The notes under the pieces are model-generated. The model was given only the letters and a program-made list of their open reading frames with translations. It searched no databases and had not been told where the DNA came from. A program made the position numbers and the translations under genes. A stretch of 64,000 bases of DNA from Sparassis latifolia (taxonomy: Eukaryota; Basidiomycota; Agaricomycetes; Polyporales; Sparassidaceae), in contig CM031557.1 of assembly GCA_018466975.1 (NCBI GenBank), positions 1 through 64,000 on the forward strand. The letters are read 5' to 3'. Of the stretch, positions 36,901 through 48,438 are shown piece by piece. Position 1 is the first letter of the stretch. Each line of letters begins with the position of its first letter.

Positions 36901-36920
36901 ATGGGTCGGATTCGATTGGC
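36901..36920 (+). repeat. 20 bp repeat, inverted copy at 48514-48533
   Basis: ATGGGTCGGATTCGATTGGC matches the reverse complement of 48514-48533 exactly. A 17 bp sequence just upstream (36869-36885) recurs in direct orientation at 48585-48601. Confidence 0.8.
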
Positions 36921-38161
36921 CCCGTGGGTGCTTGGTCACATCACACCCTGATTTCAAAATACTTACGTCAACTGGAGGCTTCCGTGAATAGGTAGCACTG
37001 CTTGTAAAATTTTTGTTACGCTCTAAGAAATTACTCTAATGGGTAATGCAATGTGGACTTCGGCTAACGGCAGCCTACTATCGATGACCCGGATGTGCCA
37101 TAATATGGCACTTCTGGTCCCGCTACACACTACCTTTTCTGATTGTCTTCGGCACTTCAGAGACTGTTTCTGTAGCACATAGAACCCTAGAGACTATTTT
37201 TTCGGATTTTTTGGACTAGTGTTGAACATTTTGGAGACATGCCGAGGTGTGGCACCAGCCAAATACATTCTGGCAATCCCGGATTTCATGGGACCCAAGT
37301 GGGCCACATTTAATTCTGAAACTTTTACAGTATTAAAGTACAATGTATGAGAGCATCCCTAAATAATTTTGAGGCAATCAGTGCAGAGGATCAAACTGTA
37401 GAAAAAAGTATGGCACTTCTGGGCCACATGGCATATCCAGGTCACTGATAGTACCGTTGGTCGTTCTCTCCCAACAAGCACGGACAGTCGAAAGTGGCGG
37501 TGCCACACTTGAGTGCTCTGGCAGTCATTGTTAGACTGTGCGTCGCTGTCGCCGATGTTGCGCGGATGGTGTGCAGCCCGCGCCCAGCGGTGCCTGTGGA
37601 CACGCGCTCCCGGTGGCCTACGAACTCTCTAACGTGCCTTGTAATTGCAAACAAGGCTGGTAATAACCTGTACTACAATGCTTATCTTACTCATTGCTTG
37701 CAGCACTGGCTCCGGTTGCAGGGCTGGCAGTAGTGTTGTTGGCAAAACCTCGCCACCTCGCCGCGCCTGGCGTGGCAAATGGCGAGCGCCAGGTTGGCGC
37801 ACTGACCCTGGATGGCAATACCTGGCGCAACTACGAGGGCACCTCCCCAAAAAGGAAGTACTTTGGCCAATTTCAGGGATAACCGACCTTTGCTGGGTGG
37901 CTAAATTTGGTGTTGAGGTCTCCAACCCCTAATATAGGGTCTGAATTAATTTTGCGCACCTCTATCTCGGCCTCCGGGCGATTTGGGGGCGAAATTTTTT
38001 GTTTCCTCGCGCAAAAGGGCAAATTTTAGCTGCACCAGTTGCGCCAGCTCGCCAGCCCACGCCACGACCATGCGAGTGCAGTTTCACCGCGCCGGCGATT
38101 GGCGAGCCCCTCTGAGAGTTTTGCCCACGACACTAGCTGGCGGGAGAAGAAAGGCTGATCA

Positions 38162-38194
38162 CCGCCAAATTGACAGTCCATCGGCGCCTAATCC
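38162..38194 (+). repeat. left inverted repeat of candidate composite element
   Basis: CCGCCAAATTGACAGTCC, then a variable spacer, then GCCTAATCC. Pairs with 48439-48470 on the opposite strand. Confidence 0.6.
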
Positions 38195-39885
38195 CGGAAA
38201 TGTCACGTGCGAGCCGAACGAGCCGAACGGCGCCGAGAAGGACCCCATGAACCGGAGGCCGCGACACGAAGGGCGGGGCGCGAGGGGCGCGCGAGAGGGA
38301 GCGGCGAAAAGAGACTGCGGCGGGAGGGTGCGCAGTGCGCACGTCGAATATTAAGGGAGGGCCAGGAAGGAGGGGCGCATCCAGTAGGGAGGGTCGGGGA
38401 GAACAAGACAAGCGCCCTGGCGTCGTGGCATCGCCCAAAGGAGGAGGCCCCGCAAGCGCCCCGCTGGACTGTAAACGCGCCCGCCAGGACTGTAAATCTG
38501 CCAACCTGAAGCAAGCTGGGCTGGGGGCTGAATCTCGCGGGGAACCGCACTGCGGCCCCCCACGAATGCGCGACTGACCGACAGATTTACAGTCCACAAA
38601 TTTACATCCCCTCGGTGAGCTCCCTGGCATCAACTCCCGGCGCTACCTCCCACCAGCGGTGCCGCCGTCCCCTCGCCGTCTCCTGCAGGCTGGACTCTCT
38701 ACGCATCGCCCTACGCAGCAACGATGCCGTGTACCCGTCTATTTTTACTCGTCTTTCGCGTGCTCATCGACGAGGCTCCCGCCGCCCTGCCCAGTCTCGA
38801 GCGCCACCCCGCGCGACGCGCTGTCACCTCAACCGGGTCCTCGACCTGTCCTCACCGTGCTGACGCACCTGCCTCCGACAATGACTTGAGTCTCGTGGGA
38901 ACGTGCTCAACATGGGCGTGAATGGCCTTTGGGAGGTACGTCCATCGCTGTACCTTGGTAGCAACGTGATCTCACGCATGCGTCCATGTTGCCCAGCTTC
39001 TGAAGCCCGCTCGAGAGGAAACATCCCTCAAGCTGCTCGCCTTGCATGACGGATTCGAAGGCCGTCCCGGCGAGTGGCTGTATCGGCTTGGTATTGACAC
39101 AAGGTATGTCCCTCCCCACGCTCAAATGTGAGTGGGTATCTCACGCGAGGTCGCCGGTAGCATCTGGTTCCATCAACTTCAGGAACAGTTCGCGGCCGGG
39201 CACGCCAACTCAGGTGAAAACCCGGAGTTGCGCAGCCTGTTCCACCGCCTCGCAAGACTGCTCAAGCTACCCGTGCGCCCCCTTTTCGTCTTCGATGGAC
39301 CGGGCCGGCCTGCACACAAACGCTCCCGCAAGGTCATCAGGACGCACTGGATGGTCGGAAACACACAGAAGCTCCTCGACACATTTGGGTACGAGTGGCG
39401 CGTGATATGTATTTTGTGCTCTCCGTGCTGGCACTACTGACCCTCGCACTGTTTTCTGCCCAGGCCCCTGGTGAAGCTGAGGCCGAGCTGGCTAAGCTGA
39501 ACCAGCTCGGCATTGTCAACACCGTTCTGACGGATGACAGTGACGCGCTCATTTTTGGCGCCCGCACCGTGATCAGAAAGTGAGTCTCACCTTCCCACCT
39601 GCGGCTGATTTTACCCTAATGGACGCGGAGGATGAGGTGCATGCCTTTCGGCAATGCACTATCAATGCACACAGCGCGATTTCGCTCTCATGCGGCAGCC
39701 TGGTCCTTGTCGCACTTCTCTGCGGAGGTGACTATGATGAGGTGAGTATGGCGATGCTCATGTGTTTCGCCTTACATCTGACCATCCACACTCTCTGCGT
39801 GTCCATTTAGAATGGCTTGCATTGATGCGGGCCTCAGACCGCCCTCGCAATCACGTGCTATGGACTTGGCGAGTCGCTCTGTGAT

Positions 39886-39904
39886 GCTGCTGTCAGGGAT
39901 GGCA
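39886..39904 (+). repeat. left target duplication and terminal inverted repeat of hAT element
   Basis: Target duplication GCTGCTGT (39886-39893), then the terminal repeat CAGGGATGGCA (39894-39904). Both match the right end. Confidence 0.95.
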
Positions 39905-42900
39905 GTGACGGGGTCAGACCCCGTCAAGCCGGAGGTCATGACCCGTCCGACCCCGAAAGGTCAAAAAGGTCAAGGGTCAACCCGTGACTGACGCGTGATT
40001 TCGTATGGCGGCGGAAAGGAATAAGTTTGGTGTAAGGCTAGTGTTAATCTGTATGTACAGTAGGTCTCTCTAAGTAACGAAGTATCTGAAATTAGTTTGA
40101 TTCCTGTAGAATGTCGTGGTAGGCTATCTCATTACCCAATCCCTGCTCACTTGAACGCCAGAACTCTGCGAGCATCGAGAAGGAAGCAGAGGATGATACA
40201 TTAGAAGATGTAGACGGATAGTAAAATAGGTTCCTCAAGAGAAGATTGTCCTTTGAGAGCATGGATGGTGCAGCAGGTGCAGGTCCATGGAGTGTAGAAC
40301 GACCGACAGATGGTATATCAGCTTCAATAGATGCTGCTGTGGCGTCATCGATGAGATCGCAAGCCACGGGAAGAAATGAGTGTGAGTGCGGCAACGAGAT
40401 GTCAATGGGTATCGCGGGAGATATAGAATTCTCCGTGGTGATCTGGGTAGCAGCGGCTGATGATGTCCCAGCCGCTGTTGGGGGAACATCAACGACAATG
40501 GTTTCCTCTTCATCCTGTTCTTCGGCATCGTCGCCAAATTTGCGCTTGTGTTTTCTCGGTGCACCGTAGCGAGCATTTGTATCTGTTCTGAGTATGACAG
40601 ATTTTCGCACCTTCTGAGGATCCAAGCGGTTGCGGAGCTTCGTGTGTGTGATGCCAAACTGACTGAATGTTTCTTCGGTAGGCGCAGAATTGGGTACCAT
40701 GCTGAGGATGCGCATGGCCAATAGCGCGAGACCGGTCTTACCATTTGGTGCTCGAGGTTCAGAGTTGCTCGTGCCCTCAGCTAAGGCGACGTGCTCGCGC
40801 CAAATCTGGAGCAAATCCACCGTGGTTTTCTGGCTCATTTGCATGAGCTTGATTGTGCTAGTGTGGTAACTGTACGGGACGCACCAATTTCCGGGCATTC
40901 TCTTTTCTCGCATCCAATTCCATGCTCTCGTCACTCCATTCACCGAGCCTATTGAGATATTGGCTGAGCGCGGTCCGAAACTCGTTGTCGGGCTCAACAC
41001 GATACATCCGCAGGTAGGCATTCTTCATGAGCTGCCAAACATGGTGAAAGGTGCGTAGGGGACTGTCATGTGTGAACGGAGATACACGAAGGTAGGGGTT
41101 CAAGATAACGGCAAGAATGAATATTGGCTGATCGACATTTGCCCAGCGCTTTTCCAGGCTATTCAACACTGCTTCGCACACTCGCGGGTCAAGGCCTGTG
41201 GTGGGGTTAGAGTAGATGCGGTAGAGATTGACAATGGTGAGGACGACAACATCCAATCGTGCGTTCGTAGACTGTGTGGCGTTCGCAGCCACAGCCAATG
41301 GTCGAAGGTGATCTTGGATTCTGTTATACGAGAGTAAGTACACTATTGATTCAATGGTAGCTTAGCACTGACTTGCGCAGATTGGCCCAAAAGTCGAACC
41401 GTTCCAGAATCGCAATGATCTCCCGTGCCTTGCGCTGTGCATCGGCTTTAGCACCAGCGCACAATACCAATTCCGGGATTGAGTCCAATAGAAGCTGCTT
41501 GAATGCGATTTCAAGTTCGAGAAGGCGATGGACGGATAGATAATGAGATGTCCAGCGAGTGAGAACTGGCAAGATTAGGCAGAGCACCTTGCCCAGCTTC
41601 ATGCGTTGTACGTCCTTCAGCATACCCAGTGCTCGGCTATGGTTATTGAACCACTTCACCACTTCTACGGCATCATCAATCCATTGAACAAATAGATCCT
41701 TGACCTTGAAGATGTCACCAACCACCAGGTTGACCTAACCTTCCACTGTGAGTGCACATTGTAGTAGAACTGATACTAATACTCACCTGATGACACCAGC
41801 AATCTAGCGCAACCAGAAAGGGGAACCGCTGGACCAGAAGTCTACGCATCTTAGCTGACTCGCCACTTGCGTCGGTACACCATGCCATCAGGATCACTTG
41901 GAGCTTCTCCGTGTAGTACTTAATCTCCGACAGTACTATCTCAAGCAAGTTTTCTGCTGTCTTGGGTAGTGCAGAGATATCGTAAGTGTTCATCAAGTAT
42001 GCCTGACACAGTCACTGTGAATATAGCGTTTTCGTGGTCTTCGAAGCTATGTACTCACAGTGTACTCCACATTGACCATTGACGCAATCAGCGAGGTCTT
42101 GGCGACATTCTTCCATCCATCACATTGTCCCGTAGCAAATTTGTTGTGCACCTTCTTGATGATCTCGTCCATGACCTTGTCCACTTCCCCATCCAGAATC
42201 CGACCTGACAGCTCACGTCGCCCTGGGAGAAGTGCCCGAGGTAACCACTTTTGGAAAAAGGCTCGCCAATATGGTTGCTCGACATTCCACCATGCAATGT
42301 TGCAGACAACAAACAGACGACAAAGATCTGCTGCAAACTCGGCTTGTTTGGACTCTGCCCATCGTGCTACAGAAACGGTTTCACCATAGAACACATCCGG
42401 GCGAGGCAGCAGCAACATAGCGGCAGTTGCATCAGCGGTGGAATTTAGTCGCTTTGTGGGTGGTTCATGTACTTCCATGGAACTTGCCGATCCTTCGCTA
42501 ACTGTGACTATGGATGCCATGCTTGACGTCCTGGTATCCGCAAGAGGTATGTGTCGTGTTGCCGCAGAAGTTGATGGACCTGCGTGATCATCAGGGGAAG
42601 TGACTGATAGTCTCGACAGCTCTGCGTTCTCCTTGTCAGCTTTCATCGCACGGCGACTCAGCTTCATCCGTGCAACATCTTGTTTCTCTGCATCAGAGAC
42701 ATTTGGACATTCCATAGTAATATGCCTAATAAGAGTGTCGATCTTGCCGCACAATGGCTCGGATGTGATGAAGACTGTCACTCTGGTGAGTGGATTTACC
42801 CTCGTAGAATATGAAACTGCTAACGCTGTTCCTCAATTTCCTCCGCAGTTCGTGCCTCCGTGAGACTTCCCTCGATTACGGCATTCAGCTCTTGTGTGCG

Positions 42901-43256
42901 GATTTCACGAACCTTCACAGCGACACAGCAAATGCACCGTGTTTCCCAGATTGACTGGTTGGTCTTCCATTTTATGTCCCCTCTGCGGAAATACTTCCAG
43001 ACTGGGTGGGACATGGAAGAAAGGATGTATGTACTGCCAACGGTAGGTAGGGAATAAACATATATTGCGCCATACTCTACTTAAGACTGTACTATATTGC
43101 CAGCGGAACGCATTCTGTTTAATGCAACGTGATCAGAGCTGAGTCGCGTCGGTCACGCCTTGACCTCTTGACCTCTGTGACCCCAGAGGTCAGACCCCGT
43201 CAAGGTCACAGACCCCGTCAAAGGTCAAGGGGTCATGCGTGACCTTGCCATCCCTG
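39894..43256 (-). mobile_element. hAT DNA transposon, 3,363 bp, inserted in the nuclease gene
   Basis: Complete by its borders: 11 bp terminal inverted repeats CAGGGATGGCA / TGCCATCCCTG and an exact 8 bp target duplication GCTGCTGT on each side (39886-39893, 43257-43264). These are hallmarks of hAT. Subterminal regions carry many copies of GACCCCGTCA and GGTCA-type motifs in both orientations (39905-39990 and 43150-43245), likely transposase-binding sites. Removing the element plus one duplication makes the nuclease reading frame continuous again, so the site was coding when the element landed. It encodes a BED-finger transposase on the minus strand. Confidence 0.96.
40092..43014 (-). CDS. 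hAT-family transposase with BED finger
   Basis: Exons are 42825-43014, 42059-42774, 41787-42002, 41373-41734 and 40092-41320. The N-terminus MSHPVWKYFRRGD with CICC and a later RHITMEC forms a BED-type zinc finger. The centre has the hAT signature around LMAWCTDASGESAKMRR and LVALDCWCHQVNLVV. The C-terminal dimerisation block is VPNSAPTEETFSQFGITHTKLRNRL. The last acceptor (ATAACAG at 41321-41327) restores homology best. Near 40855-40870 the conserved frame shifts by one base, either through a tiny missed intron or a true frameshift. The element may therefore be recently active but not certainly functional. Confidence 0.85.
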
Positions 43257-43264
43257 GCTGCTGT
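43246..43264 (+). repeat. right terminal inverted repeat and target duplication of hAT element
   Basis: Terminal repeat TGCCATCCCTG (43246-43256) followed by GCTGCTGT (43257-43264), identical to the left target duplication. Confidence 0.95.
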
Positions 43265-44262
43265 GGTGCTCAGCAACAACGAGACCAAACTGTCCGCATT
43301 CCTGTCTGGTTGGCGTGACAGGCTGCAGTCCATCCTTAGCACTGATCCTGACAATCACCTTGGCCGCCGTCACATCGCGCTGTCAAACTCAGTCCCTGAC
43401 TCATTCCCTGATGTCGCTGTGCTCCGAGCATACCTCAGCCCCTCAACATCAGCAAATATCTCGCACCTCCCAGCTCATCCCCTGCCTGTTGACCTGGCAA
43501 AGCTCGGCACCTTCTGCGAGCTGCACTTTGGCTGGGGAACAAAGTCGGGGATCGTCAAGCATGTCCGCGAGTGGCTGTGGCCTGGTATGGCCCTCAAACT
43601 CCTTGTCACTGAAGCAGTCGCCTATGACCGGCGGCACCAGAAACAGGTGAGCGGGAGTCTATAAGAGTGGACATTTTCTGACGCCTCCTCTACATAGGGT
43701 GCACACTCCACTCTCGCAGCACCACCGTTGGAGGTCTGGCTGCAACCTGATCACTCCACGGACCAGGATAATGTCCGTGTGATAGCAATCGACCGCGGTT
43801 CTGCTGACATTGCCATCTCCAACCTCTTTGGTGTACGACTGTCTCCTCACCCATCAGGCACGCAACAACCGAACTACAGTGCGAGGCCTCTGAAGCTCTG
43901 GGTTCCTTTGACAATAGTTCATCATGCGCATGCCTGTTCCTGTGGTGTAGACCCATCAACATTCTCTGAGGTCATCAACCTGACCGCCAGTGACGATGAT
44001 GATGATGATGTGGAGCAGCAGGAAGTCATCTCTCTGATAACGGATGACCCAGTTGTTATTGATCTCACCATTGATGATAATTGATGCTTCTTCTTCCCAC
44101 TGTACTAGTATCTGCATGGTGATTGATTATGTATTATAGCTGAAAGCTTTCGTATTGTACAGTTATGCCAGTTGGGCCAGAACAAATAAAATAAAATATC
44201 TCTTTTCCTTTTGAATGCACAAACACAGCTGCATGTCTGTTGGCACCCTTGACTGCACTGTG

Positions 44263-45996
44263 TTAAGCGCACGGACAGGTGCGACCACAGGCTGTGCAAG
44301 GATCGCTCTCTGCACGTTTTGGATTGAAATAGTCTTGACGCTCGAGCATCGGAGTGTCGGTCCAAGACAGGAGGTATTTGAATATTGTTCTCGGGTTGTC
44401 AAAGTCTTCTGCCCATCCGCCCCAGGTGCAGATGTGCCACAGCAGCCAGCGGAGCACCATTGCAAGGTACTGGCAACCACCACGGCGAAATGAATGTGTG
44501 CCGTATGGTCGAGGATCAACCTTGATGTCACAGAGGTTGTTGCGGAAGCACTCGAGGAAGGCGTCATTTGACTAAGATAAATGCCATACCAGTAAGTCTG
44601 CCCAACATGATTGAAGATGGAAACACTGACCATTGCATCACCTGCATTGACACTCACCCCATCCTGCCCAATGCGCTTGCGGAAGACATAACCCTGTGGC
44701 TCAATGCCTAGTTTCCTACATATCACCCACCACTGTGCGAATGCTTGCACTGGACACATCCAGGGCCGTGTTGTGTCCAGATACAAATAGAAGGGTGCGA
44801 TGCCTGATTACTACTATCAAACCACATCAAACAGTGCAGAACACAAGTAAGCTGCTCACCTCCATTTTGAGCTGTCTTGCGAAAGGGAAGGTCAAGACGC
44901 ACATGAGAGGTGCCGTCACACATCTCAAGATGTACATCACTCCACATGATCCTGAGTGCCTCGTCATACCACAGAAGACACAGCATGGAGACAACATAGA
45001 GAAGGTGCAGCATTTGCCTCACCCTCCATCCAGCCCACTGCTCGGGTTGCTCCGCCTTTCGTTTTCAGCTCACAGGTGCATACTGCTCTTGTGGGAACTC
45101 AATATTGAAGGCCCACAGCATCCTCATCGTCTCTTGGTCAATAGCACGTGCGCTCGTCACAATCTCCCCTCCACGAATCTGTGTATAGCTATGGTCTCAG
45201 CACTGGGTACACGTTGACATGGAGTACACACCTTACGCCGTCGCAGACTGACCATGTACTGCGAGACGGTCACAGACAGCGACGGATTCCCAATGTACTC
45301 TCCCGGCTTGAGTGGATTCTCAATCCACTGCTGAGTACCCAGCCCATAATGGCATCCGAACTTATGACTGATGGCAGCACGCATCTTCTGAGCAGTTCCA
45401 TAGGTAACACGGGCAACGGACGGGTCCTTCGGTTTTCCAGTGCGCACATCCAACTCGTCTGCCCTGAAATTGTTGGCAACGATCTTGGTCCCTTCAATGC
45501 TCAGTGGATGAGTGTAGTTCACTTACTTATTCATGATCCAGATAGCAATCCACGTTGGAAAATCACTCGGAATGTTCGGGTACAGATTGTCAACATCTTT
45601 GGGCTCCTCAACATACCCAAGTTCAGCACAGAACTCGGTGAACTGTGTCCAATTTCTGCAGAGGAAATATGAGTCCAGGATCTTGATCTTCGAGTCGCAT
45701 GAGACTCACCTTCGGTACTCGTTCTGCGTGTTTTCCACAATAACATGAGCAGAAGCCTTTTTCAGATTCTCAACGAGATTCTCCTTGCTAGCAGATAGCT
45801 TCTGTTTCTTGTGAACAGGATCGGGCTCTCGCAGATAATGAGAGTCAGCATCCAGACGATTGTCAACATCCATAGCTTGCTCCATGGACTCTTGCTCCTC
45901 AATCTGCTCATCAACTACTTCTTGGAAGCAGACCATCTGAGCCTCCAGTAGGCATGCTGCAGCACCAGGCAGCTGCTGAAGATGCTGTGGATCCAT
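44263..45996 (-). pseudogene. Crypton-like tyrosine recombinase, one nonsense codon
   Basis: A DNA-breaking and rejoining enzyme. Exons are 45710-45996, 45527-45655, 45232-45499, 44860-45178, 44631-44803 and 44263-44571 (495 codons, all phases consistent). The C-terminal catalytic part shows GTHSFRRGGCQYL (the HxxR motif), WGGW (position of the second His/Trp) and IFKYLLSW with the candidate nucleophile Tyr. The first catalytic Arg, expected in CLLRYDEAL, is Trp here (TGG at 44969-44971). A TGA at 45065-45067 interrupts PVS-KRKAEQPEQWAGW. Both fit CG to TG change. The N-terminus has an acidic stretch and a core-binding helix region. It converges on the nuclease gene. Confidence 0.85.
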
Positions 45997-46158
45997 GAGG
46001 TGAGGGATGAACTGCTGCCGTCAGATGTAAGATAGTTATGAGTTGTATGTAGCCAAACAAGGTGGGTCGGCTCTGACAGCGCAGACCGATCGCCATACAT
46101 ATGATCGACTGCACGCACATGGATCAGTTTCGTTCCATGGCTCATACCACTCTACAAT
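45997..46158. promoter_or_regulatory. shared divergent promoter of recombinase and SAP genes
   Basis: A 162 bp region between two divergent start codons. It must hold both 5' leaders, which suggests coupled expression. No clear TATA box was identified. Confidence 0.4.
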
Positions 46159-48031
46159 ATGGCTCCCCATACTAATAAAAATTCTTCCACTCATTCTCAT
46201 GAATCAGAACCCGAGACCGAGATTTTGAAGCTACCGCTGCCTGGGCAGACTCTCCGAGAAGGAGACCGTCAACTCCAGCTGACCGAGGTCACTATGTGAG
46301 TACATGACGGAATCAACAAATTTCCGAGAGATTTAGCAGCTATAAATACCCACCAGCACCGGTAACACACCTACCAACAAGATTTTGAAACAGCATCTTG
46401 CACAGTATGGGCTGCCAGTGAGCGGGAACAGAAGAGTGCTTCGAACCCGTCTCCGAGACTTCGCCAATGATCCCGAGCAATGGGCGGGGTGAGTCCTGAA
46501 TCTCGATCTGCAGCACTGTCTATGTGACTGATCTTTTCGCGCAGGTTGTTTCAGGCAAGTCGGAAGCGCAAGAGGGGCGACTACACAGGCTCCCGAGCGA
46601 ACAAACACTCCTCGAAGCGGATCGTGACCCTCTTCGGAGAGAGGGAACCTGTCGTGGAGTATCCGAGTAAGAGGAGTGGAGATCTACGCGTACCTCAGCC
46701 TTTGCAGCACTCTGTCGTTGCGCATAACGACACTTGGGTACGTTGCAGACTTTCGGCTCGTGATGATGCACTAACGCCGCAATCTTGCAGTCTGATGCTG
46801 TGCTTGGGGACACTGCCACCGGCAGAAGACAAGAACGAGAGCGTGCCGCAACCCCTAGTCTAGATTCCGCGCGACCGGTTGCACCGTCAGCCAGGGAGGG
46901 CTCAACTGTTGCAAGAAATAGCGAGAGCCCACAGGATGCTGATGACGTCGAGATAGAGGGCGTAGAGGGCATAGAACAGGAGCACCAGGTAGGTTCTCCC
47001 TTCGAAATCATGATACTGTACCGCTGTGCTGAACCCAAGTTGCCAATTGTGTGCAGCTGGTTCCTATCAGACAGGTCCGGCGTGAGTTCCACCGGTTCGA
47101 GCGATCCATGTTGGGCAAAATCGCGAACGTGATCGGTACAAGGATCCCCCCTGCTCCGCCGCATGTGCAGACTCTTCCTGTCTGCCATGCTCCCATTCTC
47201 GTCCCTTCCAGACCGGTCGTTAACATTCAGCAGCCGACAATTCCACGGAATCCAAGTTCTGCGCCCCTTTATGCCTCCAATCTTACTCCTCTGCCGGCTC
47301 CCTCCGCGACTCCTCAAGCCGCACTTCCTCAGAATCGCAAGGTTGTCAATCTTGGTGGCGAAGACTTCGCGTTCGACAAGACTCAAGTGCCGGATCCGCC
47401 CAGTATCCACTTCTCCGACGACATTCCGAGGCTCTTCCGAGAGTGGCACTCCTCCACCGTGCTCCGAATTCCCATCAACACCGGACGCGGTATCCCCATC
47501 AAGTACTGGGACCTCTTCTACAAGAAGAAGAGCAGTGTGCCTGGCAAGGAGAAGGCATGGGGCCGAGTGAGGATGGAATGGGGGAACTGGAAGGTATGTT
47601 GCATTCCCACTTATCCCTCTCCCTCCACTGACCCCTTTCGGAAGTTTATTGTCGAGGAGCGTGACGAGCTCGGCTCCGACGACGCGTTCTGGGAGGTCTA
47701 CAGCAACGAGAATGGAGAGCGGCTGCGCTATCAGCAAATCCTCGACAAGCTCAAGGCAAGACGGGCGGATCGGAGTGCTTGAGATGCCGCCGCCGCTCGC
47801 TCGTATTTCGATGGGAATCTTGAACGAGCGGATGCGAATGGTGCATTCCGATACCACAAGCGTGGCGTGTGGTACACGCACTCGAAGGACGCCGACATCG
47901 CGAAGCATTGGAGGTCTCTCCTGAAGAACAGCCCGGAGATCGCGCACAGCTGGGCATCGATGCAGGTCATGTCGGTGCCCTCTGCGAGCAGCAGCGCAAA
48001 CATGGGCGCGAACGCGCGCGCCGCCGCCTGA
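46159..48031 (+). pseudogene. SAP-domain DNA-binding protein, one nonsense codon
   Basis: Exons are 46159-46295, 46357-46488, 46545-46737, 46791-46988, 47057-47593 and 47645-48031 (528 codons). The SAP helix-extension-helix is ILKQHLAQYGLPVSGNRRVL then RTRLRDFANDPEQWAG (residues of about 54-89), followed by the basic segment RKRKRG. SAP domains bind AT-rich or scaffold DNA, so this is probably the element's DNA-binding partner. A TGA at 47780-47782 precedes about 82 more open codons that keep coding character (GAFRYHKRGVWYTH), so the original protein was about 527 residues and is now cut at about 444. Read-through or loss are both possible. Confidence 0.8.
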
Positions 48032-48438
48032 GTGGTCGGTTGCGGCGGCGGCTTTCCGACTCCCACTCACCGTCATTTCACGACGCGATGTCGCGCGCTG
48101 TTCGTCTCTCGTACAGCGGCTCTCCACTCCTTTCCACCGCGGAAATGTTTCCTACTAGCTTATGATCCCGTGAGTTTATTTCGTACCTAGTCTACTACGT
48201 GTATATTTGTCTACTTGTAGTACTCTCGCTAATCCTATGCACCGCCCTGTCGGGGCCTTATCTACCCCATCGCGCCGAATGGGGAGCATGCAGTCTGGCT
48301 AACCGACCTTCGCGGACGCACCGCGACCTTCGCGTGCGGCGCTCGCATGTCCTCTCGTGTCCGACGTCCGTTTTCCTTCCGTTCAGCGAGGCTGGCTGGG
48401 GACTCGCGCCGGCGCTCGGTCAGGCGACGCGCGTGGAC

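Larger units (their letters stand above)
36674..38911. other. repeat-rich flank without a supported gene
   Basis: Bases 36674-37440 hold no gene but carry a 17 bp palindrome (37095-37111, GTGCCATAATATGGCAC) and a 20 bp sequence repeated inverted at 48514-48533. Bases 37440-38600 become GC-rich and low in complexity, with overlapping Arg/Pro/Gly ORFs in all frames, typical of shadow ORFs. The left inverted repeat of the candidate composite element is at 38162-38194. The nuclease gene begins at 38912. Confidence 0.4.
38912..44084 (+). pseudogene. XPG/GEN1-like PIN-domain nuclease, disrupted by a hAT element
   Basis: A structure-specific nuclease family common in mushrooms. Segments are 38912-38935, 38997-39103, 39161-39401, 39464-39579, about 39580-39741, about 39811-39893, then after the insertion 43265-43646 and 43698-44084. 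XPG-N begins MGVNGLWELLKPA. XPG-I has VFDGPGRPAHKR and the acidic metal site APGEAEAELA with DDSDALIFGA; CGGDYDE follows. The C-terminus has an Asp run and three SUMO-interaction-like motifs (VINLT, VISLI, VIDLT). The hAT element sits inside an exon (39894-43256). A TGA at 39823-39825 lies where the family has a codon before CGP. Splicing around 39580 leaves a frame mismatch, so the copy was probably damaged beyond the insertion. Confidence 0.85.

Noticed and set aside
38133..38633. GC-rich Arg/Pro ORFs on both strands before the nuclease gene
   Set aside because: All frames are open at once because of base composition; no conserved motif or splice pattern.
41335..41376. GC-AG intron in the hAT transposase
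   Set aside because: A GCAAGT donor was considered, but a normal GT donor at 41372 with acceptor ATAACAG (41321-41327) restores the family sequence in frame.
46520..48127. 535-codon minus-strand ORF
   Set aside because: It is antisense to the SAP gene, whose plus-strand exons have splice signals and domain homology. The minus frame has low-complexity composition and no family match.
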